Positions 19,628 through 31,303 of a stretch of 64,000 nucleotides of DNA are shown here, piece by piece (the first letter of the stretch is position 1; each line of letters starts with the position of its first letter). The notes under the pieces are model-generated. The model ran no database searches and was not told the DNA's origin. It worked only from the letters and a program-made list of their open reading frames with translations. The position numbers and the translations under genes are program-made. Origin of the DNA: Nephrocerus scutellatus (Eukaryota > Arthropoda > Insecta > Diptera > Pipunculidae); assembly GCA_947095585.1 (NCBI GenBank), contig OX352761.1:60132832-60196831 (forward strand), given 5' to 3'.

Positions 19628-19890
19628 GAAGGGATTGTAGGGCGGGGTTGTACTTGCGGCTGAATCTGTGGTTGAACCTGAGGTTCGACTTAGGGTTGAG
19701 GACTGTCGGCATTAAGTACCGATGGCCGAATGAGATTAGATTTGCCATGATGATTAACGATTTACAAAAAGTGTTTTATAAATACTGGATTTATTAAAAT
19801 TTTAATTTGTTTGTTCTTATATTCTAAAGAAAACAAAAATGTACAGTAACTTGGAAGCGATATTTGTTCTCGTAATATTGTTCTTTGTAA
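19628..19890. repeat. 285-bp direct repeat, right copy
   Basis: Partner of 16143-16427. On the minus strand one frame reads a PQVQPQIQPQVQPRP repeat leading into 19627 and below, as in a Pro/Gln-rich gag end. Confidence 0.85.
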
Positions 19891-20110
19891 AAAAAATATT
19901 GTAATTTATTAATTTGAAAAGATATTTGTTATATAGTTACTCTTTGAAATTAGTTTGAAAATATATTCGTTCTCCATTTATATCCATATATTGGTTTATA
20001 TATTTTTTTAAAAGGAATATTTGCTTAAATTTTAGACATACGTTATAAGTTGAATGATCATGCTGCGAATCGGCTGGCGGCAACAGATCCGTCTCTTTTT
20101 TTCTGCTTTG
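19891..20110. other. AT-rich leader segment
   Basis: No coding or repeat structure seen. It lies between the right 285-bp repeat and the leader repeats. Confidence 0.4.
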
Positions 20111-20440
20111 ACAGTTACTCGGGGGCCTTGATAATTTCTTCGCAGAGTTTTTAGCTTTCTTGTTGCTGTTGCACTACTTGAGGGCATATACGGAGTTTTC
20201 TATTTATTAGCACTGCTTAGGGGCGTATTTCACAACAGAAACTGGGATCTTCTTTTTTTCACTACTTGAGAGGGTATAATCACAAAAGATCGATTTCCCT
20301 GATTTTTAGCACTACTTGAGGGCGTATTTCACAACAGAAAATAGCTTTTCTTTGCACTATTTTAGGGCTTGTTTAATATACGAGAAATGAGGGCTTTTTC
20401 GCACACTTAAAATAGATTTGCACTTTTGAGGGATTTTACG
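20111..20440 (-). repeat. Leader repeats near the primer site (possible insulator-like array)
   Basis: The plus-strand motif GCACTACTTGAGGGCGTATT and close variants occur at about 20171, 20210, 20260, 20309, 20354, 20401 and 20420, with a weaker one near 20111. Spacing is about 19-50 bases. The array lies between the primer-binding site and gag on the minus strand, exactly where the gypsy element carries its Su(Hw) insulator. The motif itself is not the Su(Hw) site I know. Confidence 0.75.
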
Positions 20441-20462
20441 CTTATAGCTCCGGTAAATTATT

Positions 20463-20480
20463 CTTGTAGCTCGGGCGCCA
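20463..20480 (-). promoter_or_regulatory. Primer-binding site of gypsy composite
   Basis: Minus-strand TGGCGCCCGAGCTACAAG directly follows TTAAC, an errantivirus-type LTR end. The first ten bases match tRNA-Lys; the rest do not. Confidence 0.6.
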
Positions 20481-22040
20481 GTTAACGATTTATTAATTAA
20501 AATCGACTTAAAAAATATCTTTTTATTTGGGGAGTAAACCGGTGCTCTTTATTATGCTAATAAAATACAAATCAAACTTAATCTAATCTTTTATTCCGTC
20601 AGTGTCAGGCTTGCGGTCATAACCCATAAGTTGTTTGTTCGTTTCTCGTTCTTCGAATTTCAGGTGCAATGCAATCTGCAGTACACGCGCCGGATAAATG
20701 TATTTGGAAAATATGTTTCTGTGCCGGATGTGTGATTTGGGTTAGTCGGAGCGAGTGGTTTCAGTAAATGTTGTGTTAACATACAAAACGCAGCAGCGAC
20801 ACATATTTTGCATACAGTATATGCAGACGTGTGTGCAGTAACAGTCACTTTGGTGATAGTTTTGACATCATCATCGACATCGTCTGATTTATTCGCCCAA
20901 TCATATGGACGAATACAAATGGAAAAGAGGAAAGAGAAAAACAACAACAAAATTCAAAAAAAAATTAGCTTCGTCTGCGCAACGGTACCAGACAGTACTT
21001 TCTGCCTGGCCAGATCACAGTGTGATCATCACACCATAGCCTCTATTGCCCATTAAATACGAGAACAATTAAAATGTTCACTTCATCATGGCGCGTAGGC
21101 GTAGTAGAGGCCCTAGGACCCACAAGGGGATACAGGACATAAAGAAAAGAAGAAAGAAGATCATACATTTGATTAAGAAATTTGCTTCTCATCTTTTCCT
21201 CCACTCAATGACGCATTCCATATGCATGCATTTATTAAAAGAATGCAGTAATATGCCCACTTTTGATTAAATTTTTACGATCACTTTACGCAGAACAAAG
21301 AAAAGTTTATAATCAAAATTGACAATTAAAACAGTAGCAGCCAACTATGTCCTTAGCCCCTGCTCATTATGGTACAAAACACCTAATCAAAGTTTTAACG
21401 CGATCGGTTGAAGGGTTTGCTGTCTACATTTAACATGCAAACAGAGTTTCACTTTATATAAATAGATATCAAGGGAAACATTTCATTCAACCAATCTAAA
21501 TATAAAGCAGTGGTAGCCACTATCGGATATCGGGCAACAGCAGCAACCGCTATTGGCCACTGCTCTTGTCATGTATGATGTCTATTGTGTACTGGCGCGA
21601 AATAAAATGTTGTTTCACTTCCACTAACATAGGCAGAAATCTGAAAATCTCTCAGCTTGCTCTCATCGCAATCTTACTGAGTAAACGAAATAATTACAGT
21701 ACCCATTGATCGCCGACGTGTAGCAAAGTTACAGTTTCGGGTAAGGTTGGTAAATGAAACGCAAAATTACACTAAACCCCAGGTAAAGTATACAAATGAA
21801 ACACAAAACCGAAATAAAAAGTGAAATATTAACTCTATTCTGCAAACATACAAGTAAAAAATATTCGGTTTAGAACAAGATACTTTTTACAGCATAATAA
21901 TATCTGACAGTAGTCGCAGCAAATAAGAAACATAAAGCTACACTACAAACAAACATGACATCATAGTACAATATCAATTACATATATGCAGGCTGTATGA
22001 GTTTATTAATATTATGTACGTGTGTTTAACAATAGTTTCT
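20481..22040 (-). other. LTR remnant then non-coding sequence below the host exon
   Basis: 20481 to about 20660 looks like the end of an LTR on the minus strand (AATAAA signals, TTAAC edge). I could not find the other LTR end. From about 21060 to 22040 there is AT-rich sequence with no coding support; it may include the 3' UTR of the host exon, with a minus-strand AATAAA near 22002-22007. Confidence 0.45.
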
Positions 22041-23293
22041 TTACACATTTTTTACTCGTTGAACTGTATTACTATTAACTGCATTATATTCTCGCTTGCT
22101 AAAGCTACTTGGTAGCTCACTTTGATTTCTGTAGATGTCGACACCATTACCATTGCTACATATAATCTGGCTTTCTCCACCAAGTCCGTTTAATACAGAC
22201 TGCTTTCGTGTGGTTATCGCTGGGACCATCGATTGGCAGTCGTCGCTTAAATTGAGCCCTGCAACCATCTGTGCTATTTCACGCTCTTTTTTCATGTCAG
22301 GGGGATTAAATTTTAGACTAGCTAGTGAACCATGACTACGACTTCGATGTTCCTGTCGAATAGAATAACTAAAAGCGCGTTCATTCAAATGACCTTTGTG
22401 GCGGTAAATTCCCGTTCCAACGGCTGATTCGGCGCCTGAATTTCCGGAGTCATCTAAGACGTTTCCCATTGAAGTGGCAAACTTCCTACTCACCACTAAA
22501 GGTCTCGAATCATCAATTATTGACTGAACATCAAGATGTGCCTGATGTGATTGATTTAGCTTTGCTTGGGGATAATGCAAATGTTGGTAAGCATTGAAGG
22601 AAGGTACAATCGGCATTTGGACTGGTATACCATTGCGTTTGTCCTTCTTTTTTTTTGTGGAACTTGAGTGCTGAACGGTTGCATATTGTTGTGGCACTAA
22701 AATAGGCATTTGCAATGGAATGTTCAAGTGATTTGAAGATGCATGCGGTGTAGTCAAATGGAATGGTGACATTCCTGGTTGATGCGCTGAATAACTTCCT
22801 GAATCTTGTCCAAAGCCGCCTGTCATAAGAAAACTTCGATGGCCGATTGTATGAAAATGTCTTGCATTAAATGGATGCGATGGTTTCTGATTCTGATGTT
22901 GACCCATACTTTGACCATTCATTTTACCTGCTGTCAAACTGTAATGAATTTTAGGACGTTGAAGAAGAGAGTTCACGTGAATTGCTTTCGGTCGAATAAG
23001 TGTGCCCGAAAGACTTTGGCTTCTGCAAGATTTTAGTTTTTTCTTTTCCTTTTTCATCTTAGTGTTTTCTTCTCGTAGTGGAGGCGGCTGTATATCGATA
23101 GGAGTACTTATTTGCCGAGATCGCACTGATCGACCCAGAGACAAGGAGTTGTCAGAAAATAACTCACACGGACTTTCCGCGCTATCCACATGATCTTGCG
23201 AACCGTTCCATACTTTGTGATTTCTATCGCTATTACAAAATGAAATTTCACCATCGTTCACCATTGCACCCAAATCCCCATTGCTGCCATAAA
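22041..23293 (-). CDS. Host gene, probable last coding exon, unidentified protein
   Basis: A 410-residue open stretch with a natural stop at 22041 and no transposon motif. On the minus strand TTATCGTTCACAG at 23294-23306 is a good splice acceptor, and the frame stays open back to it (reading YGSNGDLGAMVND), so I treat 23293 as an exon start with two bases completing a split codon. The protein is rich in Ser, His, Gln, Asn and Pro, has a Lys-rich basic patch (KMKKEKKKLK), two similar LQMPI/VQMPI segments and an RSRSHGSLASL motif. No signal peptide or membrane segment is visible. It looks like a disordered tail of a larger cytoplasmic or receptor protein. I do not recognise it. The upstream intron holds a SINE-like piece, a Helitron and possibly all of copy B. 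Confidence 0.7.
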
Positions 23294-23306
23294 CTGTGAA
23301 CGATAA
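23294..23306 (-). other. Predicted splice acceptor
   Basis: Minus strand TTATCGTTCACAG, preceded by TTATTTC, matches a 3' splice site, and the downstream frame is open. It supports an intron extending rightwards from 23294. Confidence 0.6.
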
Positions 23307-23667
23307 GAAATAAATATAGTTTTATAGTTAATAGTTATTACAGTAATAGTTTTTAATATATTTCTTTAAAGGCACCGAACTAAGATAAGTTATATCCTAA
23401 AAAAACAGGATATAACATATGTTAGTTCATTTATATATAAAATACAATTCCATTTTATGTTGTAAGTGGACCACTAAGCAATTGCACAGGACTGAGAAAA
23501 AAAATACTGAAAAGAATTTGGACAGATTCGAACCCGAGACTTCTGCATCTCCACCCAAAGGTCTATCCAGTGAGCCATGAAACGCACATAGAAAGCGGTT
23601 ACTTTTTGCAAAATTGAAGCTTACTTCCTTCTCATTCAGCAGCTTCTCTTAGGTTTTTTATAGTCTA
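23307..23667. other. Intronic/intergenic sequence
   Basis: AT-rich, with no coding frame. It contains the tRNA-like SINE piece at 23519-23584 and ends at the Helitron 3' terminus at 23668. Confidence 0.5.
23519..23584 (-). mobile_element. tRNA-derived SINE-like fragment
   Basis: On the minus strand, TGGCTCACTGG (A-box-like) is followed about 32 bases later by GGTTCGAATC (B box), the RNA polymerase III promoter pair of a tRNA. The arms between do not fold as a functional tRNA as far as I can see, so a tRNA-derived SINE head or tRNA relic is more likely than a tRNA gene. Confidence 0.55.
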
Positions 23668-24258
23668 CAAGCTGACCCGACAGACGTTGTCCTGTCCCAC
23701 TTTCAATAAATTTGTTTGTGATCGTTTTGTGAACTTGTGAAAAGCTATTTGTTGTGCGATATCGCGTCACAGTATTAGTCACATCAGTATTAGCAGAAAT
23801 ATCCGGCGTTTCCCGGCTGTCCCATCACACTGACCCCCGCCCACTGACGCCACGCCCACTTACACCCGCGTTTCCTGGCTGCCCCATCCCACGACCCCCG
23901 CCCAGAAAACTATAGAACCGACACTAATACAGGCAAAAAATGTACACTTGTTCGAATATTCTTTATATGAAGATCATATACAGGGAAAACTACATGTTCC
24001 ACCCCAGCGCCACCTATCGGGTCCAAATTTTGTCTTTTTATTTAAATATTATATGGTGTGAATTTGAACAAAATCGTTCCATAAATAAGAATTTTCGGGA
24101 AAAAAACGATACCAGCGCCATCTGCTGGGCTGATTTGTGAATCTAAACCATCCAGGGCGTCACCCAAACGCATACAAAAAAATTCATTCAAATTGGTCCA
24201 GCCGTTTAGGAGGAGTTCAGTGACATACACACGTACAGTAGAATTATATATATAAAGA
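23668..24258 (-). mobile_element. Non-autonomous Helitron, 591 bp
   Basis: Minus-strand 5' end is TC at 24257-24258, next to a flanking A. The 3' end is CTTG at 23668-23671, next to a flanking T, preceded by a GACAGGACAACGTCTGTC hairpin. This A|TC...CT(A/T)G|T layout is Helitron-like. Interior minisatellite units (GACGCCACGCCCACTTACAC) occur near 23845-23870 and are shared with 41536-42097. Copy B of the duplication starts inside it. Confidence 0.65.
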
Positions 24259-24402
24259 TATATATAAAAATGATGCTATATCTGCTGATAAGCGCTTGTA
24301 GCGAAACAAATACAACATTAAGAACTTTAAAGCAGTAGCAGTTTCATTGAAGCTGCATTATATTAAAATGATATTGTTACGAAATTTATGCTTTTAAGTT
24401 CG

Positions 24403-26550
24403 GTGTGCACAGATTGATCTCTATAAAAAAGCGATTGCCGAAGTGGGTGAAGTGTGGCCAGGAGCAAAGCTTGCGGCCGTAAGCAGGGAAGAAATTCCTA
24501 GTAGGCCAAGGGCGCGCGTCTGGCTTCCTACCGAACCTGCCGACGCTAAAGCTGTTATGGAGATAATCGCAGTCAGCAATCCAGATCTCCGGCATCAAAC
24601 TGCAAGATCGTGAAACAAGAGGAGGCTAAGGGTAACTTTAGATTATCAACTATGGTTATCAACAAGGAATCCCTGGCTCCTCTGACAAAGACTAAGGGAG
24701 TTATCAACTTCGGCTTCGGGTCGATAACTGTCAAGGTTTATAAGGCAGACAATGTTAATAAGAGTAAAGGAGCGGACCATTCCGATAACGGGGGTCCCGA
24801 CTGCCCTGATGATATCGGGCTTGCCCTAGATGCTGAAAGTAGGTCCAGTGAATCCTCTCTGGTATCCTCGGATACTCGGAGACGGAAGTAGCATGAGTGC
24901 TAACGATAGGGCGGAGGTAAGTAGAAAAGATGTTAAACATAATTCAAATAAACCTTCACCATACCAAAACTGCTTCGGCAGTTCTTCTACTTAGATTAGC
25001 AGAAACTGGGGAAGATTTGTGGGCTCGGACTTAAAGGGTATAAAGTCCTATACTTTAGTAAGTCAGAGAAGATTAGATCTTGTATTCTGGGTAAAACTAA
25101 CCTGAATATATTCCTTTTATCACAATATAGTGACGGTGACATAACTGCGGCCAGCATTGAAGTTGGAAACAAAAAATTCTGTCTGGTTTAGACAATACCT
25201 ATACAATCAATACCAACATATTACATGCTTTACATATAGCCGTAAACTACATTGTTATCATATTGCTGAATTAGAATACCCACATTTGAGCTGCTTGCTT
25301 GTAATAAATTCGTGCGAAATAAATTCATTCCTTCTTGTAACGTTAGTGTGCGCTGTGTTTCTTTTTCCCCAACAACATAATTCAAATAAACCTTCACCAT
25401 ACCAAAACTGCTTCGGCAGTTCTTCTACTTAGATTAGCAGAAACTGGGGAAGATTTGTGGGCTCGGACTTAAATGGTATAAAGTCCTATACTTTAGTAAG
25501 TCAGAGAAGATTAGATCTTGTATTCTGGGTAAAACTAACCTGAATATATTCCTTTTATCACAATATTTTGACGGTGACATAACTGCGGCCAGCATTGAAG
25601 TCGCAAACGAAAAATTCTGGCTAGTTTCTGCATACATGGACCGTATCAGTGGAGAAGTCAAAAAGGACACTCTCCAATAACTAAATCGCTAAAGCAGGAG
25701 CTGACGAAACTGGATTACATAACACCAGTGTTATGCTTTCAAAAAGGTTTTCGGACAACAATACCCTCCATAGAAGACTGGAAGAGTGGATCCGTAACCG
25801 ATAACGAAACAATACAGTTTTAACGGAAGGCTCTAAGCTAGACGGTAAAGTAGGAGCATGAGTCTTCTGTGACAAGCTGAAAGTAAGCATCTCTGTCCGT
25901 CTACCTGATCGCTGCAGCGTATACCAGGCTGAGGTGATAGGGATTGAAGAGGTAATGAGTTGGCTGAAACATAATGTATTATCCTCAAAGAAAATTATAA
26001 TTTATGTGGACAGTCAGGCGGACATAAAATCGTTGGAGGCGGTCTCACTGAAATCTAAGTTTGGGTTGAGCTGTCACTCCTCTCTTAACGAGATGAGTGA
26101 GCAGTTCAATATAAGGATCATATGGGTCCCGGGCCACACTAATGTTGAGGGGAACTGCAGGGTGGACGAGTTAGCTAGACGATGTACGACTCTCCAGCTG
26201 CTACCGGAAAGGGCGGAGGTAGGTAGTCCTATCGCGACACTGAAATTTGAGCAGAGGCAGAAACAATAACAAATGTAAGGTGGGATAACACCGACACTTG
26301 CAATATTTCAAGACAGGTCTGGCCGAAGCTGGACTTGAAGCGCTCAACTGCGCTTATTTTCCTACAAAGACGTGAACTAAGAACGGTTGTAGGGATAATG
26401 ACAGGACACTGCCTTCTAGGGAAACAAGCGAGAATGATGCTTGTCGAATATAATGACTTCTGCAGAAGTTGCATGGACGAGGAGGAGGAAGAGACCATAG
26501 AACATCTTCTTTGCTCATGTCCGGCACTAATGCACAGAAAGCACAAACAC
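24403..26550 (+). mobile_element. LOA-like non-LTR remnant, copy B
   Basis: Duplicate of 537-2677 with the same internal deletion, frameshifts and stops. ORF1 traces are at 24413-24891, the endonuclease direct repeats at 24938-25188 and 25376-25628, and RNase H at about 25818-26269. Confidence 0.75.
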
Positions 26551-27691
26551 TTTTTTTTCTATATATAATTTGCGCACGCAAAAAGGGATTCGCACCCTTA
26601 TTATGTTCGGCTATATGCTTGGCAGAATTGGCGTTAAGGAAAAGGAGAAGAAGGAGGAGATGTCTATGAGCATGTGTCTTGAATGCCTGTGGATCGTAGT
26701 GATGTGGAAAGACAGAGCTTGGCAGAGCATTCCACATACGTGTTGTACGGCTGAAGAACGAATCCCTGAACTTAACTGTACGTCCGAAGATGGGCTTAAG
26801 GGTAAACTGATGAGCATTTAGAGCGCCACGAGTATTGCGGTTGAATTCAAGGAGAGGTGACATGCAACCGGCTTATTTCTCTTGAGCACCGCTGGTGGAA
26901 GGAGCGATAAAAGAGTGACAAGCAAGAGACATTCCTGCGGTGTACAAGCGAATCTATTGATTTCGCAATATTATTGTCACCGATAAGTTTTATCGCACGG
27001 TTTTGAATTCTATCTAGTTGATGCAAGGTGGTTTTAGGCGCACCAGACCAAATGACAATTATACTCAAGTTTAGGGCGAATAAAAGCCTTGTAGATAGTA
27101 GCCAGATCAGAGGGAGTGAAATATTTCTTGCACCGGGTTAGAAAACCTAAACATTTCGCAGCATTTTTGGCGACGGTAAATATTTGGTCATTCCAACGAA
27201 GCTTTTCGTTAACGCACATACCGAGAATTGCGAGATTTTCAGTTTCCTCGATGCAAGTGCCATTCATGGATAATGGCATGGGATTTGGGATTCGCTTAGA
27301 CGACAGGAGACAGCATTGGATTTTGGAAGCATTAAATTCTACTCGATTGTTTTCTCTTCATTTTATTATGCTGTCTATGTAATAATTAAACGTGCTTAAC
27401 ATACGAAGTTGTTTGAGCTCCACATGAGAAGTGGAGGGACGTTTCTCAAACTTATATGAGAAGCTGAGAGTGCTGTCGTCAGCGAAAGAGTGAATTAGAT
27501 TAGAAGTCACAGATAAGAGATCATTAATAAAAATGAGAAAGAGTGTCGGGGACAGAACAGAGCCCTGGGGAACACCAGCATTTATGTGGTGGTGGAGCTG
27601 AAAATTGATCAGCGTTTCCATGACCTTGGAAAGAATGGATGTAAGTGCTATCGGTCGGTACGAAGAAGGAGACGACTTGCTCATGATGGCT
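26551..27691 (-). mobile_element. N1 non-LTR fragment, copy B
   Basis: Duplicate of 2678-3820. A two-base loss near 26625 joins frames so that the 3' part reads through as one longer open stretch (26354-26863), which has no biological meaning beyond N1. The RT piece is at 27358-27684 and the C-terminal pieces at 26847-27279. One base differs near 27183. Confidence 0.8.
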
Positions 27692-28490
27692 TCTTTGTTT
27701 GCATGAGGTAATCTATAGTTTTTGATATATACCGGGGTTTTGTCTTGAGTTTGGATTTTTTGTGTGTAGAATTTACTACTTACTGATAGTGGTTGATTTT
27801 CTAAATGGAATACTTTGTGGTATAGTCTAATGATGTTTATTAATGAAAGTTTTGATTGTTCGTCGGTACTGTCGATTTTTAATGAACTAATTATTTGTTG
27901 TATACATTTTTCTTCGGAATATTTTCAGATATGTCACACCAGATTTAGGTGCGAATGAGTTGCTAAGAAATACTCCTTGTACTACTTCTTTATTAAGTAT
28001 TACTGTATCTTCGTCGAGGTCTAATCTTAATGGTTGAATAATTTCTGTCCAGAGAGAAATTTTGATTTTTATGGTTTGGGGTAATTTGGTGTGCACGAAA
28101 TTTGTGCCGTCAATTTGGATTGTGATAGTGAATGTTTCATTATCTTACAAAAAACGTTTAAGGAAATCTCTTCCTAATATTCCGTCAGTTCCGTCAATAT
28201 TGTTCATTTAATACATTTCTTGGTACTTTACATAGTGAAATATCGGCTCCGGTGTCTATTGAAAAGATCATTGTTTTGTTTCTGCTTTTTATAATTATAT
28301 AATTTGTATTGTCATTTGATATTTTGTATATGTTTATACCTGGATGTCTACGGAAAACACATAACCCGAGCCTTGCACGTTTCCCTGTTGTTTATCGTAT
28401 GTATGGTTCTTACATGGTGATTTGGTCGCTGTCTGTGTTGTTCGTTGTAATTGTCTCTGGGTTGCCTGTATCCATTGTTTTTGTTATATC
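27692..28490 (-). pseudogene. Old gypsy protease/RT-start remnant, copy B
   Basis: Duplicate of 3821-4619 with the same protease DTGA trace and RT-start motif. It ends at the left target-site copy TATC (28487-28490). Confidence 0.65.
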
Positions 28491-28759
28491 TGTAAACCTA
28501 CTTGGAATGAAAAACACATCAGGTTCTTTAAAATGTATAATATCGACTGACTTTATTTCCTCATACAATGTACTTCCTACCAATACCTAATGCAGAGAGC
28601 GACCATTATTATATTTATGAGTACATATATGTGTATAAGATGAAGAGACGACAGAGTGTTGCCACTGAGTAATCCTGCTACAACTAAGAGACGACAGAGT
28701 GTTGCCACTGAGTAATCCTGCTACAACTCGACCATCCTGACAATTAAGATCTCCTGAGC

Positions 28760-29767
28760 TTATGCTTTGCTTTTAACCCAAGGGCACATATTTGCTGCAG
28801 CCCATACTCCTTTATATGGAGTTCGTGATAGTTGAAGCCCTTCCACATCACCCAAAACGTATCTATCATTACGCAGGACTCTTACTACGCGATATGGTCC
28901 TTTGTACCTAGGTATAAGTTTTTTAGATACACCAACGTGGCAATCGAAATTTTTTGTCATTACATAATCTCCTTCGGCGTAACGGGTTGGTTTTCGCCGT
29001 TTTTTGTCTACATATTGTTTATTATATGGTTTTTGTTTTGTCTGCATCCGGACAGCTTCTTCCCTAATTTTATTACGATCTATTGGCTTTGCGTCTGTAT
29101 TAAATTCGCTTAAATTTTCTTTTAACAAGTCTATGATTTTACCTTTTTGCTCTACGCCAAATAACAATATACTAGGACAATTGTTTATAGATTTATGTAG
29201 CGTATTATTTAATGCATATTCAATTGTTTGTACTACAGAGTCCCAATATAATCCTTTTTCCGGTTTGACAAGTTTTGCGATCATCGGTCCTAAGCTCCTA
29301 TTCACCCTTTCTACCTGACCATTTGCCTGTGGCGAACCTGTAGCAATTTTAATATGACGAACATTGTTGTTCTCCAAAAAGTCTTTAAATTCTGCTGAAG
29401 TAAAGAAACTACCTCTGTCCGAAACTACATTTTTTGGGCGGCTGTATGATCTAAAGTAGTCATTCATCGCGATAATAACTTCTTTTGTATTTGTGGTTTT
29501 TGTTGTATACAGTCTGACAAATTTTGTGAACGCGTCTATTATTACTAAAATATATTTCTTAGCTGACCTTGATCGGTCTACCGGTCCATAATGGTCAACA
29601 TGAACCGTATCGAATGGAACGTTTCCCTTTGGAACCATGTGAAGAAACCCTTCGTCCCGTCCATGTTTTGCCGAATATACTATGCACTTTAGACAATTTG
29701 CTATATGATTTCCCGCCTTGTCTCTCATTTTTGGAAACAAATAACTCTTCGTGATTAAATCACACAT
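28760..29767 (-). pseudogene. Gypsy integrase, copy B
   Basis: Identical in translation to 4889-5896, with the D-D-E residues (VHVDHYGPVD, VVSDRGSFFTS, NGQVERVN) and the GPY/F-like end. Upstream frame connection is broken as in copy A. Confidence 0.88.
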
Positions 29768-29772
29768 TTTGT

Positions 29773-30417
29773 CTAACCTACGTGACCTGTTTCGTCGTGG
29801 TATTTTAACATTACTTGGGCCTCCATATCTTCCGGAACATAGAACAATATTCTACCGTCTTTGTTTTTCCGATATAGAACTCCGTTACGTAATTCGTAAA
29901 GAGAATTTTCTGCCGTTTCTAACTTTTTACGGAGTTCGTTGAGTTTGTGATCCCTTGCTTGACAAATAGTTAAATTTTCTTCAAATGTGTTTGACTCTAT
30001 TACCAAAATGTTGGTGGACCGGCTTAATGCATCTACGTGTTGCATTTTGTCACCAGCTCGGTGCTCTAACGTGTAGTCATAATTTAGTAGTTCTAAAGCC
30101 CACCTTGCTATTCGCGGATTTAACTCTCTTTTATTTAGAGTCATCGTAAGTGAATTGCAATCTGTTATGATTTTGAAGTGCTTACCTTGTATGTATACTC
30201 GAATAATAGCTAGCGTTTCTAATTCGTAGCTGTGATATTTTGCTTCGGTTTCCGTAGTTCTTTTGGAAAAGTAAAATACAGGGTGCATTTTATTATCCTT
30301 CTTTTTCTGAAATAGAATTGCGCCAAACCCCATCGCACTTGCATCGCAATGAAGCTCTGTATCGTCTTTCGGGTCGTACAGTGCGAGTATGGGAGATTCT
30401 ATTAATTTCTGCTTCAA
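29773..30417 (-). pseudogene. Gypsy RNase H and zinc-finger start, copy B
   Basis: Identical in translation to 5902-6546: LHCDASAMGFGAILF, ELETLAII, IITDCNSL and HVDALSRS mark RNase H, and YHDETGHVG the finger histidines. Confidence 0.87.
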
Positions 30418-30740
30418 AACTTCGAACGTTTTTATTTGTTCTGGTCCAAATTCGAATTTACAGTCCTTTTTCGTTAAATCGTATAAGGGCTTTGCAATGA
30501 CTGAGAAGTCCTTTACAAACCTCCGGAAATACGAGCACAGGCCCAGAAAACTTTGGACTGATTTGGTTCTTTACGGAACCGGAAAGTTGCTAATGGCTTG
30601 TATACCTTTTTCATCAGCTTGAATACCTTCACCAGATATGTTGTAGCCTAAGTATCCGATATTTGACCGCAGGAATTCGCATTTGTCTAATCTTAGTTCA
30701 AGTCTATTATCAACTATTCTTTTTAAAACTTCTGCGAGAA

Positions 30741-31163
30741 TCAAAAATGTTCATCAAAATCTTTCGTAGCTATCATTATATCATCCATGTAAATTACTAG
30801 ACGATCTTGTTTAATCATGTCCGAAAAAATCATGTTTACAAATCTTTGAAAGGTTGAGGGTGCATTTTTGAGCCCAAATGGCATTCGCAAAAATTCGAAT
30901 TGACCTAACGGAGTTATAAATGAGGTATATTTAACCGAATCGGCGTGCATAAAAACATGAAAAAATCCATTTTTTAAATCAAGCTTTGTAAAAACGCGTT
31001 TGTTTGCTAACCTATCCAACAAATCATCGATGAGAGGAATTGGATAAGAATCTCTAGTTGTTACCTTATTCAATTTTCGATAATCAACACACATTCGTAG
31101 TTCGCCCGTTTTCTTATGAACTAAAACAATAGGATATACGAATTCCGATTGACTCGCCTTCAT
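30741..31163 (-). pseudogene. Gypsy RT core, copy B
   Basis: Identical in translation to 6870-7292, including the YMDD catalytic motif. The thumb lies in another frame, as in copy A. Confidence 0.9.
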
Positions 31164-31303
31164 TTATATATTCGTCTAAAGTTTTTTGTAAATTTGCTTT
31201 TTCTGCGTAAGAGAGACGACGTGGTGGACAGTGGAATGGCTTCGAATCACTTATATTCAATTTCATTTCGCATTTAATTTGAGGTTTGCTTGGTCGAATT
31301 GCA

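Larger units (their letters stand above)
16143..21060 (-). mobile_element. Errantivirus-like (gypsy) composite, decayed
   Basis: On the minus strand, from right to left: an LTR-like stretch (from 20481), a primer-binding site (20463-20480), a repeat-bearing leader, gag/pro traces (19156-19747), RT start and thumb without palm, integrase, and an env-like piece with a furin-type site. The AGTTAAC at LTR edges (16689 and 20480) is the errantivirus habit. The two AGTTAAC-edged stretches are not alike, so more than one element is mixed here. The right limit is uncertain. Confidence 0.6.

Noticed and set aside
16687..20481. The two AGTTAAC-edged stretches as LTRs of a single errantivirus
   Set aside because: The sequences behind the shared AGTTAAC differ, so they cannot be a pair of LTRs of one insertion.
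21088..21270. 60-residue basic frame starting MARRRSRGPRTHKG
   Set aside because: Short, without family signature or context; likely chance in non-coding sequence.
23519..23584. Functional tRNA gene
   Set aside because: The A and B boxes are recognisable but I could not build acceptor and anticodon stems, so a SINE or relic is preferred.
26354..26863. 169-residue minus-strand frame in copy B
   Set aside because: It arises because a two-base loss fuses the N1 tail with antisense of the LOA-like element; it is not a protein.
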